NCBI RefSeq assembly: GCF_040802235.1
Contig: NC_133172.1
Coordinates: 58,163,613-58,227,612 of the forward strand
DNA length: 64,000 bases
Origin: Manis javanica
Taxonomy: Eukaryota; Chordata; Mammalia; Pholidota; Manidae
Direction of reading: 5' to 3'
The position numbers were made by a program, and so were the translations under genes. The notes beneath the pieces were generated by a model. The model was given only the letters and a program-made list of their open reading frames with translations, did not search any database and had not been told where the DNA came from. This document shows, one piece after another, positions 39,401-50,027 of this stretch (the stretch's first letter is position 1; each line of letters starts with the position of its first letter).

Positions 39401-42400
39401 GCACTTTTCATTCAATGCTGTCAGAAGGCAAGACTTTCTCAGCATTTGTTTGACTTACTGACATTGCCTTTCAATAGTATCCTGCCCAGGAAAAAACAGG
39501 TCAAGGGAAAAGATGGAATGAGTATCTTCTCAATAGTAGCATCATCTAGGCAAAGGTGAGTTGATGTGGACACCTCGTGCATCTTTTGGAGATTTGATTA
39601 TTTGCTCTGACAGACTAAATCACAAAATATTTTGGAATACATTTCAAAATGTATGTTCATCTGTTATGTCATTCAGAAAGAAGTCTGTCCCTGTGACTGC
39701 ATTGGGGTATGAGTGGGGACTTGATAATATGGGTAAATATAGTAACCACATTGTTTTTTCATGTGAAACCTTCATAAGAGTGTGTATCAATCATACCTTA
39801 ATAAAAAGTAAAAAAAGAAGTCTGTCCCTCTAAAGACAAACTTTAGGTGATAAGGAACTCAGAGTCAGCATAAAGTCTGCTCATAAATGATACAAACTTA
39901 AAGAGAAAGTGCCTCCTTAGGTAGAGTGAAGAGAAGAAGGCTTCGCAGCAACTTGGTTATACAGGAATGAAACTGACCGAGAACAATTTTAACTAAGTTC
40001 TTAAAATTCCACTTTAATCAAATTCAAGCCTGCCCTGGAAAAAATGGCTACCATCATTTAAAGAAGCAAACTTTTAAGATCAGAACTCAACAGTCACTTC
40101 AGAGCTAAGCCATTAATTGGTAGGAAGTCAAGCTCTGCTCAACATTCATTAGACAGGTTAGTCCTTGGCTTTATGAGCTTCTCTCCAAAGATGTGGTCAA
40201 ACTGTTGAAGAAGTCCTGGAAGAAAGACTGATGGAAGTTCAAGAGATGTGAAAAAAAGTTATTTAGGATTTGATGTTAAAAAGTACATGGCTTAACGAAT
40301 AATTTTTTTAAAGCATATGCTATCTTCTTAAACATATATCACATTCTGAAGCCAAATACTTTCCTAAAAATAATGCATCAGAAATGCATAGGAAAATGGA
40401 TCACTAATTCAAACCTTGCTTATTCAATCTTACCTTTTACCCAAGACAGTTGTACTTAAAACAGCATTAAGTTGCTTTGATTACACAGCTGATATGCAGA
40501 ATGTAAATAAAGAGTACATTACTTTTTCTCCTAATCATTAAAAAACTTTAATTTTATACTTTTCAATGGAAGTTACAAAATCTGTCACAAAGGAAAATGC
40601 TTTGGTTCATTTCACTTCAAATAACTGAAAGCTTCAGATAGTATGATCTTTCAGTAAGAAATATCAAGGTTTATACCTGGTATTGTGACTGTTAGTTAAC
40701 TGTCCCCAATTGCCTTTTCTTAACTACTTAAGGTCTCACCTTCAAAGCTCTTCCCTACCAGAAGCTTTCTCTAGCCCTCTTAGTCTGGTTTTTCCTGGGC
40801 CAACCAATTTGCTACATACAACACTACACCATTCTCTCCCCAACACACTCACAGTACTTAACATGGTACAGACACAGCCTGTCAGCTTCCCCCCCAGTAA
40901 GTAGACTGTAAGTACAACACAATCAAGAGCAGTTTATCTCATTTTCATTCGTATTCCTGGTTCTAAACATAGTGCTGGGCACATAGTGAGCACTCAAAAG
41001 TTGAAGGGGTGAAGTAATTCTTTGAAGTTTATTAAGTAAAGGGGATTCTGTACAAAAAATAGAGTTAATTGAGAAAGACAAGTACCAGATGATTTCACTC
41101 ATATGTGGAATATAAGAACAAAGGAAAAACTGAAGGAACAGCAGCAGCAGAATCACAGAATCCAAGAAAGGACTAACAGTTACCAAAGGGAAAGGGACTG
41201 GGGAGGATGGGTGGGAAGGGAGGGAGAATGGTGGGGAGAAGAAAGGGGGCGTTACGATTAGCATGTATAATGTGGGGGGGGGCACAGGGAGGGCTGTGCA
41301 ACACAGAGAAGACTAGTGATTTTACAGCATCTTACTGTGCTGATGGACAGTGACTGATGGGGTATATTGGGGGGACTTGGTGAAGGGGGGAGTCTAGTAA
41401 ACATAATGTTCCTCATGTAATTGTAGATTAATGATACAAAAAAAAATTCAGTGGAAAAAAAATAAGAGTTAATTCGCTACAACACTCATTTCTCCCTATC
41501 ACTGTTACAACTCTAGAACTGGCTGATTGCATCATCAATTATAAGCAGTTTAAATCTAAATATACCTTTTTAAAGCAAGGGTTAGACAACTATAAATATA
41601 CGACTTCTCTGAGACTGTTGTCTTGGTTCTGGCCTTGCCATTTTGCCTAATTGTAAAGATTACTCTCACATTCAGCAACGGAGCAACCACAAGTTTAGAG
41701 AAAAAGGGAGCAACATTACTAAGTAAGCTAAATGTACCTAGGTGCACTTCAAAGTCCCTAAGTCTTTACTAGACCATACTGTTTAGACTAATGACAATGA
41801 TCAGTACAATTTTCCTTTAACCCTTGGTCCAACAAAAAAAACAAAGTGGACAGGAGATTAGGTAAATAATTACTTTCTTCCTGTGACTTTGAAAATATGG
41901 TGTTTGGCCTTGAAAATCAGGCATTTTGAATACTGTCTGAGAAGTCTGTATGTTCCTCCAAAGTCACTAGTCAGATAATATATAACTATTGGTCTTTTTT
42001 TTTTTACTATTTGATTCTATGCACTAATATTTAATAACAAGTAACATTTTTCAAGTACTAACAATGTGTCAGGCTACATGTACAGCAGTTACATTATTTC
42101 ATTTCATCCAACAACTCTGTAGTAGGTATTATCATTTCCATTTTTCTGATGAGGGAAACAGACTCAGAGAAGTTAATGGGACCTCTTCTCTCACTACCCA
42201 TGATTCTGCCCAAGATCACATAGCTAATAAGAGGTAGGGCCAAATTTGGAAGTTGGATCTGTTATTAAAAACCTTGGTGTTCAACCAGATAACGGGTATT
42301 AATATTTGGGGCAATATTTACCTAGATAACTGAAAAATGCAAAAAATTACCAACAGTGCCACAATGAATAACCAAGAAACAGACCTGAAATACAATTCTT

Positions 42401-43513
42401 ATCTGACAAATGCTTTCTTTTTCTATTCAAATCGGTAATGTATTGATATGTCATTAACACAACTGAGGGATATTATTAGCGAGGGGAGAGAGGCTACTTT
42501 TATGTTTCAGATTTTGGAATAAACAACTTTATCAACTCTCCAGTCCCAAGCCAAAATAGTTAAGTTAGTGAGACAATAGCCATCACAGACCTATGCAGCC
42601 TATGTAAGAAGCCTGAGTTCTTGCAGATGCAGTTAGTGTCCCAAGCATTTGCACACGAAGAAAACTTTCCTCTGCTGCGAAAAGTTGTGCCAAAATCGAG
42701 TAAGACGGCCAAGGCGTTTACGGGCAGGTCTCCCAGTTTCAAGTCCGTCGAAGTTAGGCCTCATTTCATCCCCGGCACATCCATGAGTCTACATAGACTT
42801 TTGCAGAACATCTCTAGAGTCCCGTAGCCTTTATCTCGCTGCTTTTAGGAAATCGGTGGGCCTTCAAAATTAAGCTCGCCTTAGCTAGTAAAAACCTAGA
42901 TCCAGTGCTTTAATTTCAGAAAATGCTCTTGCTTTAATTTTATTTCAGCGTCCTCAGCGATGGTCTGTTAAACAAACTAAAGCCTATTTGTCTCCATTTG
43001 TAGGGTTCTTGATGCACACAGATGAGAGATAACCTAAGGTCAGTAAGAACCTTAGGCAAGCTTGCAGGGTTCCCCAGCTGCGGGCGGCCGACGCTCCCGT
43101 GGGAACGGGCCGGGACACGGCAGCTGTGCGTGTGCCCCCTCCCCCCACCTCCGCCAACCCGGACAAAGGCTGCGCGTCGTCCACGCCACTTAGGAAGGGG
43201 GGCAGCGCCACGCGACTGGGGAGCCCAGCAACGAAAAGCATGGGCAGGAGTCGCCTCGCCGGACCGGGGACGGTCTGCTGTGGGGACCTGAGGTTAGGGA
43301 GCGAGGCGCCGCAGCCCCTTCCCCAGAGGCAGCCCGTCCTGCCCCGCGTGCCCGGCCGCACTTACCAGACAGCAGAGCAGGGCCCGTGCGCAGCGTCCGG
43401 ACGGCGCTTGCCCTCAGCCCCCAGGGACGCAGCGGGCAGGGCGTGACGGGCACCAAGGCGGCGCGCAGGCTGCACAGCGCAGCCTGCAAGCTCCGCACCG
43501 CTCGCACGGCCAT
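27315..43513 (-). CDS. GCSH: GCSH, glycine cleavage system H protein, complete in five exons
   Basis: The coding parts are 43,366-43,513, 39,270-39,349, 38,024-38,087, 32,309-32,440 and 27,315-27,412. They join in phase to 522 bases, giving 173 residues plus TGA, the same length as the human precursor. Residues 1-48 are Arg/Ala/Leu-rich with no acid, a mitochondrial presequence. The mature domain starts at about residue 49 with [11 protein letters not shown]. The lipoyl-bearing motif ESVKAASE places the modified lysine at K107. In the matrix, H protein carries the aminomethyl group from the P protein to the T protein and is reoxidised by the L protein; it also takes part in protein lipoylation. 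All junctions are GT-AG and no stops interrupt the frame. Introns carry L1 and Tigger elements. The CpG-island promoter is TATA-less, as for a housekeeping gene. Confidence 0.97.
27745..31760 (+). mobile_element. 5'-truncated L1 in GCSH intron 4, antisense to the gene
   Basis: The word aaaaagaaca at about 27,735-27,744 and 31,761-31,770 is a target duplication. The element starts within the ORF2 endonuclease (27,914-28,276, with IINIYAPN). It continues through the reverse transcriptase (28,904-29,671, with [16 protein letters not shown] and IPKPGKDP; the FADD catalytic codons are at 29,709-29,720 in another frame). It ends with the ORF2 C-terminus (30,804-31,415) and a G-rich 3' UTR. Several frameshifts separate the open pieces, so it cannot make active ORF2p. 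At about 4 kb it lies on the strand opposite GCSH. Confidence 0.93.
31800..31990 (+). repeat. MIR SINE
   Basis: The core 'tattggctatgtgacctta' and the 'gcctacctcatgggttattc' block are readable, within GCSH intron 4. The remainder up to exon 4 at 32,309 is unannotated intron. Confidence 0.65.
32309..32440 (-). CDS. GCSH: GCSH exon 4 (residues 98-141), lipoyl-lysine exon
   Basis: Acceptor CTCAATTTAG lies before 32,440 and donor GTAAGTTG after 32,309. It encodes [17 protein letters not shown] and continues to [13 protein letters not shown]. It carries the lipoylation lysine (residue 107 of the precursor) in the strongly conserved ESVKA turn. Phase 1 at both ends. Confidence 0.97.
32600..34950 (+). 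mobile_element. Ancient L1M fragments in GCSH intron 4
   Basis: Plus-strand A-rich sequence resembles degraded L1M ORF1/ORF2. Examples are 'gaactggaaagaatatctaa', 'cagatcagtgaaggtgaaga' and later 'caagacttctcaagaagaga' and 'ccaaacatttaaggaagaaa'. No frame is open for long. Borders are approximate. Confidence 0.55.
35230..35403 (-). mobile_element. Very short 5'-truncated L1 3' end
   Basis: An inverted L1 tail ('gtatcattaatatacaatc', the 'ccattatagtcactgtccat' block) is flanked by ttctacactga at 35,219-35,229 and 35,404-35,414. It belongs to the same 3' UTR family as the copies at 16.8, 50.6 and 62.9 kb. Confidence 0.88.
35713..36041 (+). mobile_element. Tigger2a-like DNA transposon fossil
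   Basis: The left end 'cagttgacccttgaacaa' and the right part 'ttcaaacctgtgttgttcaa' form near-complementary terminal inverted repeats typical of Tigger2/2a (pogo group). The inner part contains 'taactactaatag' and 'aagctagagaaaagaa'. It is non-autonomous and inactive. Confidence 0.8.
36160..36720 (+). mobile_element. Ancient L1M ORF2 3' end
   Basis: The plus strand reads like the far C-terminus of L1 ORF2 ('ctagggaaatgcaagttaaa', 'gagaatgtaaaatggtacag', 'ccagaaattccactcctaca') and runs into a degraded 3' UTR. Confidence 0.7.
36721..38023. other. GCSH intron 3 remainder, with a MIR-type SINE
   Basis: A MIR-like element lies at about 37,190-37,410 (plus; 'ttacagatgagaactaaagt', 'catacagctgataggttg'). 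Otherwise I see no feature up to exon 3. Confidence 0.55.
38024..38087 (-). CDS. GCSH: GCSH exon 3 (residues 77-97)
   Basis: The exon encodes [21 protein letters not shown] followed by one base of the next codon. Donor is GTGAGTG. The acceptor TTTTTAG abuts an (AAAAC)n tract on the plus strand (38,091-38,112), so its pyrimidine tract is a GTTTT simple repeat. Confidence 0.97.
38113..39269. other. GCSH intron 2
   Basis: Unique intronic sequence. I see no gene or well-preserved repeat; open frames here are short and unsupported. Confidence 0.6.
39270..39349 (-). CDS. GCSH: GCSH exon 2 (residues 50-76)
   Basis: Acceptor TTTGTTTTAG lies before 39,349 and donor GTATTG after 39,270. It encodes [20 protein letters not shown] and then GISNFAQ, the start of the mature H-protein fold. 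The first valine codon is split with exon 1. Confidence 0.97.
39693..39813 (+). mobile_element. Very short L1 3' end insertion
   Basis: About 120 bases of an L1 3' end ('ttttttcatgtgaaaccttc' and an A-rich tail) are flanked by the 16-bp duplication aaagaagtctgtccct at 39,677-39,692 and 39,814-39,829. It shares the 3' UTR type of the copies at 7.7 and 14.8 kb. Confidence 0.88.
39830..41064. other. GCSH intron 1, no feature recognised
   Basis: Unique intronic sequence between two L1 tail insertions. I see no exon, RNA gene or confident repeat. Confidence 0.55.
41071..41464 (+). mobile_element. 5'-truncated L1 3' end in GCSH intron 1
   Basis: It contains the last codons of ORF2 ('agaaagacaagtaccagatg') and the G-rich 3' UTR. 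Duplications agagttaatt at 41,061-41,070 and 41,465-41,474 bound it. Confidence 0.9.
42040..42285 (+). repeat. MIR-family SINE in GCSH intron 1
   Basis: Blocks 'taacaatgtgtcaggctaca', 'ctgtagtaggtattatcatt' and 'gatcacatagctaataagag' follow the order of MIR-type elements. Flanking stretches (41,475-42,040 and 42,285-43,050) show nothing else. Confidence 0.65.
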
Positions 43514-43760
43514 GTTCGCGGGAGTGCGGGGCCCGCGGTGCAGGGCTCGGAGCCGCCAGGGGCTGGACGGGGTTGGGGACGGGGGGGCCGACCGGAGCGA
43601 GCCGGAGCGAGCCGGCTGGGCCGGGGCGGGGGCGGGGATTCCCCGGCTGGCGCAGCCTCGGATAGGGTGACGCTCGGGAGGGGCGTGGACATGTGGAAAG
43701 ACCGCGGCCCCGGAAGGGGATGCGGTTGAGGGGCGGGGCTTTGGGGGGGGGGGGCAAGTG
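43050..43760 (-). promoter_or_regulatory. GCSH: CpG-island promoter of GCSH
   Basis: This CG-dense, TATA-less block covers exon 1 and about 250 bases upstream. It has GC boxes (ggggcgggg near 43,730-43,738) and an ETS-like ccggaag near 43,708. The transcription start should lie a short distance above the ATG at 43,513. Long open frames on both strands here, the largest about 180 codons, are consequences of base composition. Confidence 0.8.
43366..43513 (-). CDS. GCSH: GCSH exon 1 (residues 1-49), mitochondrial presequence
   Basis: The ATG at 43,513 opens [20 protein letters not shown] and the segment ends [12 protein letters not shown]. The donor is GTAAGTGC. The peptide is basic and amphipathic with no acidic residue, a typical matrix-targeting sequence. 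The start is chosen by similarity to the human precursor (MALRVVRSVRALLCTLRA). Confidence 0.96.
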
Positions 43761-44400
43761 AAAATGCTGTGTCAGCAGCTCCAGACTCCGCGGACGGCGG
43801 GTGGTGAGAGAAGTCCCACGAGAAGTCTCCGTGGAGCCTCCGCATTCCCGTGCTTTTGGCCCTGGGGTCCCCCAGAGGGCAAGTGCGCCTGGTCCTGTCA
43901 AAGGATGAGCCCTGCCCTTCTAGAGATGATCAGAGTAACTAGAGCAGAATTCATAGCCTGGTCCATGCAATGCCCCAGGTGAAGATGGGCCTTGGCCAAA
44001 GAGCACAGACACATAGTTACTCTTTGACTTTTTGAAATCCTGAAAACAATGCGGAAACCCAATTGATTGCTTTATGGATCCAAAGAGGCCCAGGAACCTG
44101 AGACAGGGGACAGACAGAATCATGTTGTTCAGAGAGGAGCAAGGAGTTGTCCAAGGATCGGGAATGGCTTCTTGGTGAAGACTGGACTGGAGCCAGTCAG
44201 CTAATGCGGGAGCAAGCAACAGGCAGAGAGCTGGGATCCAGGGTGGGCTGTTCCTTGCTTAAGGAGCCAGCCGAATGACCAGGGCCTTTCCAGAAAAGCA
44301 GAAAACATGTACCCACTGAAGGGAACAGAAGATAATTACGTTTTGGAAAAGATCTCGCCTTCAACAGATTTCAGGAAGTGAGCTTTGTTGATGAAAAAGT
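43761..44400. other. Upstream flank of GCSH, no feature recognised
   Basis: Unique sequence between the GCSH island and the LTR fragments. No exon is apparent. Confidence 0.5.
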
Positions 44401-45985
44401 TAAACTCTGAAATAAAGAGCGTTTTATTTGAACCAAACGACTTCTAACCTGGAAGCGTTGATTGCCATGGGTAAGCAGGGAAAAAATGTTCAAGAACCCA
44501 AGTCATACAAAAGGTTTACAGCTACTGGAGGAGAGAGGCAAGAAATAACTTCACAGGGGTACGGTTCCTTCACATAAGATAGGCGATATACCTGTCTACG
44601 GAAATTAGGCAGAAGGGCAAACATTCTTGCTTATCTGTTAGCCTGAATGCAGATACTAGTTATTTAGCTTTTAACTTAATTAACATGGTATTCTAGGGTG
44701 AGGAAAGTACGAGTTCACCAGTGGCTGTTTTGTGACTTTGCCCTAACCTAATTGCAGTTTCAACTTCCCCCAGAAATGTAGTCAGGAATTTCCTAGTCAG
44801 CATCAATACGGTAATCTGTCACATGTGCCCTCTCCATCTCCCAGAGGAAAACTAGGTAACCCACCTAATAAGACTCGTTTGTCCCTAAACGAAGGTGACC
44901 TCACCCAAAATAATCCTTTTTTGTTTATGACTTCCTTGTCCTGCCTTTAAAAACCTCTCCCCTTCTATAGTATTTTGGAGTATTTACTTGCTGGAGGAGA
45001 TGCTGCCTGGCTCATGAACCACTTAGTAAGTCCAATTAGGTTTTCAAATTTACTTAGTAGAATTTTATTTTTCAACATTTATTCTAAACTCCAGATCTTA
45101 GTTATTTTCTGTAATGTCGATACTCCGTTTTTATTGTTGTTTTGTTAAAAGCCTGTAGCATGATGTAAACCATGCCCTAAAATATTGATTTCTAGCTCAA
45201 CTCATGTGGTGGGAAGAACAAGATCACATATCAGTGTGTGGGCTGTATTATAGGCTCTTCCACCAAAACAACAGGAAATGCGTCATTTTTAAAAAACTCT
45301 AACAAACATTGAAGATAATAAAAACTTCTTTTTTTCCCCCAACTGGTAATCTTTGAAACTTCTATGGTTAAAGATTTGAAAGGTCATTCCATTGCACATT
45401 TGGTACAGATACCTGAAAATTGCAGGTGGTCATTTCTTTTGAGCATCTCAGAAGGAGCCCATTCATCTCTTTGAGCTTTTTTGTTTTCTCTCTCTCATAA
45501 CAATTTGATTGAAAAAGTTGCCAGTTTGATATTTCTAGTGTTGAAAAGAAAAGCCACAGGCCCAAAAGCAAGGGCTGGGCCGGGACACTAAACCCGAGCT
45601 TAATGCCTAGCCTGACTTGCAGTTTCATCTTACCCCAGAAATGTAGCCTTAGTCCATCAGGAATTTTCTGGCCAGCACCAATGAGGTAATATGTCACATG
45701 AGCCCTCTCCAGTATCCCCCAAAAAAAAGATGATATAATATGCAGGCTAAAACCCCCTGCTCTTCCTCCTTAAGGAAGGCTGACCTGGCCTGAAACAGTC
45801 TCTTCTTTTCTTTTGCTAATAACTTTTTGGCCCACCCTCTTATCTGTAAAAACCTTCCATTTTGTATAACACCCTGGAATATAGCATTTTTCTATTCGCT
45901 GCATAGGCTGCTACCAATTCATGAATGGCTTAATAAAGCCAATTAGGCTTTCAAATTTACTTGGTTGAATTTTTTTTTTTTAACT
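44400..45985 (+). mobile_element. Two related LTR-like copies in direct orientation
   Basis: Segments 44,755-45,080 and 45,615-45,985 align. Both contain 'ttgcagtttca' then 'cccagaaatgtag', a 'gtcacatg(t/a)gccctctcc' block, a TATA-like 'taaaaacct', and the shared end 'caaatttactt' with 'gaattttattttt'-like sequence. This looks like a diverged pair of LTRs, or one element duplicated, with about 0.5 kb of unrecognised sequence between. I cannot name the family. No retroviral gene is readable. Confidence 0.5.
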
Positions 45986-47370
45986 AATAGTAAGGATGTG
46001 AAGGGTAGATGGGAAAGATGAGAAAAATAAAGAATTTGCAACTTCTTCAGATCTTAAAACTTTTCCTGTTTAAAACAGACTGTGTATATATCCAGGTAGG
46101 TTTCTGTACCAGTCAATCAGGAGATATGTGCACACCTTGCTATGTTTTATTTGATAGGCATCTCTGCATATACAGTTACTGTTCATACCTGACAAAATAA
46201 GGAATGGGTGATGAGCTTCTGGGGGGATATAAGATGATGAAATCCCCCAGGTGTTTTGTACATTGCATGTTATGTGGCATTTTACAAAAGATCCAGGGTT
46301 TGGATTATCAGGTGATATCCTGATTCAATTGTCAAAGACATTTAAGCTCTCATCCAGATAAAAAGCAGTAGTTAAGCTCAGGGGTTGATTAAATCAGCTG
46401 TTCGGAGTCCTCATCAAGCACCCATATTCCTCTCATCTTTCTGCTTTGCCATCTACAGCTTGTTCCCCATGGCAAGATAGCTACCAAAGTTCCAGGAATC
46501 TTACTCAGACAAGGTGGTGTCTAGCAGCATTGGAGCCCATCTCTGTGTCTTTCATTATCAAGTTAACTCTTCCCAGAAGTGTCCTAGAGACCTCATTTTT
46601 CATTGGCCAAACTGGGTCATGTGGCCACCCTAAACCCCTCACTGTCAAGGGAAATGGATTATAATTACTAAAATAAATCAGGATTTACCTTGAGGTGGCC
46701 ACAGGTAACATTCCCATGAGTCATGTGGAGGGTGGTAGATGGCTACCTACAAAATTACTTTTTCTGATAGCAAGGAGGGAAGCATGGAATGGACTCGGGG
46801 CAGGCAACCTGGAGTATCTGCCACAATGAGTGTGTGAGAAGGACAAGACCAGGTGAGCCGGAGAGGGTATAGGAGGTGCTTCCCCTGGGGAGGGGAAATG
46901 TGCACTTACCACACAGACATCTGGAAGCCTTTTGGTCTCTAGATCTGTGGTTCTCAGAATTTAGAGCATGGTTTTTAAGTCTTACTGCACATTGAAATCA
47001 TTTGGGGTGCTTAAAAAACATTGGGTCCCCAGCCCAGAGTTTCTGATGTATTGGGATGAAACCCAGATTCTACAATGCAGCCAAGGCTGAGAACCACTAG
47101 TGCAGATCAACAGTTCCCAAAGTATCATCTAAGGAGCACTAGCCCCAACTGAGGTGCTACAATATCAGATGCCTCAGTCAAAAGGGTTTGGGAATCATTA
47201 CACACTCTCTCTCCTGCTCATTTCATCCCAGGAGACTCACAGTGCACTTTTAGCATATTAAAAGCAGCTCTGACAACTCCCATACTACAAAATTTGTGTA
47301 ACCTTTTATAATCCAGTGGTTTCCCCCTTTTATTTGGTCTAGAAACATTTCTGGGGAGATGATGCCTGTT
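45986..47370. other. Intergenic between GCSH and PKD1L2
   Basis: It holds a hAT-Charlie MITE (MER5/MER20-like) at about 46,945-47,100 ('ggttctcagaatttagagca' to 'gctgagaaccactag'). I see nothing else I can support. Confidence 0.55.
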
Positions 47371-47785
47371 ATGGGTTGAATTGTGTCCTCTGACGAGATA
47401 CATTGAAGTCCTAACATCCAATGCCTCGAACTGGGACTGAATTCGGAAATAGGGTGGTTGCAGATGTAATTACTTAAGATGAAGTCATAATGGAGTAGTG
47501 TGAGCCCTTAATCCAACATGACTAGTGTCCTTACAAGAAGACAAGAAAGGAAAAGGGAGAGGCCATGTGGGAGCAGAGGCAGAGATCAGAATGCTGCATC
47601 TGCAAGCCAAGGAACCCTAGAAGCTAGAAGAGAAGTTCTTGTCCAGAGCCTTCAAAGGGAGCAGAGCCCTGCTGACACCCTTATTTTGGACTTCTCTCCT
47701 CCAGAACTGAGATCAATTTCTATTGTTCTAAGCCACCCAGACTGTAGTACTTTGTTCCAAAGCCCTACTAGAAAACTGATATGAC
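47366..47785 (+). mobile_element. MLT1-type LTR (ERVL-MaLR)
   Basis: It starts 'tgttatgggttgaattgtgt' and has 'gaaatagggtggttgcagat', 'ctacaagccaagg'-like blocks, 'ggacttctctcctccagaac' and a 'ctaagccacccagactgtag' end, the standard MaLR LTR order. There is no internal sequence. Confidence 0.75.
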
Positions 47786-48143
47786 TCCCATTAACATCTC
47801 TTGGACATAGTGAATCATTCAAAAGCAGAATCAATCATTCCAAAGCAACCTCTGACCAACCAAGGAGATGAAGTAATTAGTATATGTAGAGGAGACTTTT
47901 TTTTTTCCTGAATTCTAGGTAACATTTGTTTTATTTCTAGGAGGAAATACATTTGATTAGTCTATCACAGTATTGACAATTGTATGTATGTATGTGTTTT
48001 TCCTTTTTTTTTTTTTTTACCTGTCAGGCTTGGTAACTTTATGGACACAGGAGAACATCAACCTGGAAAGGTTACAAAATCTATAAGTGTGGGCCCAAAG
48101 CTGACTTTCCCCCACTCTACAGATGACAGCATGGCAGAGCAGC

Positions 48144-48305
48144 TTAGACTGTGGGTGTAGCCGGTACAGGATGAGGGGCCTGTGCCTCTGACAGCAACTC
48201 GAGCTGCTCACTGCTGCTTCCAGACTCCTCTCTTCTATATTTAATGCCCAGGAAACTGAGTATTTTCATCAGTAGCGAATCAACAATCTCTTCTTCCTCC
48301 AACAG
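48144..48305 (-). CDS. PKD1L2: PKD1L2 last exon, C-terminal tail
   Basis: Acceptor TTTTTTCTCCCTCTGCAG lies before 48,305. It encodes 53 residues beginning LLEEEEIVDSLLMKILSFLG and ending PHPVPATPTV, then a stop. An acidic patch and short hydrophobic helix lead into a Ser/Glu-rich tail, as in polycystin-1-like C-termini. It is in phase with the exon at 49,896-50,027 (Tyr-Gln then Leu-Leu). The frame is intact. Confidence 0.8.
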   Translation of the reverse strand: MLEEEEIVDSLLMKILSFLGIKYRREESGSSSEQLELLSEAQAPHPVPATPTV

Positions 48306-48672
48306 CTGCAGAGGGAGAAAAAACATGTGACAAATATAGAACGATCCTCTTTGGGGACTTTTCTTTCTAAGGGGAAGCCATGGTCTTACTTTCCAATTTG
48401 GTTCCTTTTAGTCACTTCACTGTTCAGAGTCACTTTTGTGTTGGGATTCCCTCTCTTCTGGAAATTCCAAGGGTATGTGCGCCCGCCTTTATCCCCAGGT
48501 GTCTCCACCTTCCCCTCTGATGAGAAGGTAAAATTCCCTCCACCACTCCAAAAAGGGCTGTTTGGATTTATGTACCAAGACCCTCATGTATTACTGCTGG
48601 AAATGTGAAATGGTGCAGCTGCTTTTGAAAACAGCTTGGCAGTTCCACAAAATGTAAACCAAAGTTACGGTA

Positions 48673-49145
48673 TGTCTTGCCAATGGGTTTCAGCCCCAGG
48701 CAAGTTCGCTATGGATTCGATGTGACCAAAGAAAATGACAACAAAACGGTCTTGGGGTGAAAGGGTTATACCCAACTTTATTTCCAGGTAGCTGGTTAGT
48801 CACTAGAATCCCGTTCACTCAGAGTGAGTCTGTATGCAGCAAGCCAGTCTCTGCCTATGGGCCTCTCTGTCTGCACAGCCATCCCACACACCCGACCTCC
48901 GGGCCTCTCTGCACAGTCGTCCCGCACAGCCGTCCTCTGGGCGTCTGTCCTCGGCGCTGCCACCACTCCAGCCTCTGCGCTGCTCTCCCGCAGCCTTGCA
49001 GCCCTGCCACCGTGTTGCGCCCAGAGCACTAGGCGGAGCCATTTTTATAGAGTCAACAGCCATGTATTGCCCACAGGTGTGCAGTGAGCTAGCCAACCAG
49101 GGCCAGGTGGGAATCCTGGCCACAGGAACTCTCATTTTATCCACA
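48673..49145 (-). mobile_element. Solo LTR with TATA box and poly(A) signal
   Basis: Read on the minus strand, it starts TGTGGATAAAATG and ends GCAAGACA. Inside are CTATAAAAATGG (about 49,038-49,050), a GC-rich repeat-bearing R/U5-like stretch, and AATAAA (plus 48,777-48,782). These are the hallmarks of a fairly young retroviral LTR, with CG dinucleotides still kept. It interrupts an L1M fragment (plus, about 48,560-48,670) in a PKD1L2 intron. No target duplication is clear, and the family name is unknown to me. Confidence 0.65.
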
Positions 49146-49179
49146 CCATATAACTTGTTGATAAATTTCTAGGCCCAAG

Positions 49180-49510
49180 ATGAAATTGCTCCTGCCCGTG
49201 GTTGTGTCAGCAAACTGAAACTTAAATAACTTTTGTGTCCCTGTAAATGCTCCCCTTGACCAGAAATGCAGTTGATCCAGTCAGCTAAGCCCCAAACATC
49301 AAGCCAGCTCTGGGCTCTACACTTATGTCCTTTTCCTTCTCACTACAAACAAGGTTGACTGTGTGGTCCAGTCAATCAGGTGTCTTCCACTTTTCTCTTC
49401 CTTGTTCTTTATTCTTTAAACTATAAAAGCTTCCTGCCTTCCACCCCATTTTGAAGACTGTCCGCTTCATGAAGGGTTAAAGTTTGTATCACCTAACTTG
49501 TCATCTTTAA
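49180..49510 (+). mobile_element. LTR-like fragment, unassigned
   Basis: It has a promoter-like arrangement late in the segment ('aaactataaaagcttcctgcc', then 'ttcatgaagggttaaagttt'), reminiscent of an ERV LTR. I cannot name it. A hAT MITE follows at about 49,525-49,690 ('aggttctcaaccttggctgt'). Confidence 0.4.
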
Positions 49511-49895
49511 TCATTTTTTTAACAGGTTCTCAACCTTGGCTGTATATTAAAATCACAGGGGGTATTTCAGAAATACCAATGCCTACATCATTCACCCAGG
49601 GATCCTGTTTTTATTGGGCTTAGGTGCAGCCACAGTGGTTCCAAAAGCCTCCAGGTGGTTTAATGTACAATCAGCTGAGAATCACCGGTGTGATGAACAG
49701 AGTCCCATGCTGGGGATCGGGAGACCCCGCCTGAGTCTGCCCTTTTTTCATTTGTGATATTGGGAAGTAATTTCCTCCTCCTGGGCCTCAGGAGGAGCTG
49801 CAATGGTCTCTTAAGTTCCCCTAATGTCTAATGCTATTCAGCCTCTTCCTAGTTCAAGCTCTATGACTATTGAGGAATAGGCCCAAGGGACTCAC

Positions 49896-50027
49896 CTGAT
49901 AGTATTTTTGCTCCTCATTGAAGACCACTGGGATGACAGAGATAAACAGATTCAGCACCACAGATGTCATGAAAATAATGCAGGACCCAATCAGGAAGGA
50001 GCCAAGCAATGGGCTATAATCCAAGAA
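49896..50027 (-). CDS. PKD1L2: PKD1L2 exon for last transmembrane helix
   Basis: Acceptor TTTCTTCCCGACAG lies before 50,027 and donor GTGAGTCC after 49,896. It is 132 bases, 44 codons, phase 0 at both ends. The peptide FLDYSPLLGSFLIGSCIIFM and VVLNLFISVIPVVFNEEQ matches the polycystin-family last helix, with an LNLFIS core. The proline in ISVIPVVF is unusual, since that position is normally hydrophobic or small, and may reflect relaxed selection. Confidence 0.88.

Noticed and set aside
43362-43901. Open frame of about 180 codons antisense-side in the GCSH island
   Set aside because: It overlaps GCSH exon 1 in another frame and reads as Pro/Arg/Ala-rich low-complexity. Stop codons are rare in CG-dense DNA, and no splice or start context supports it.
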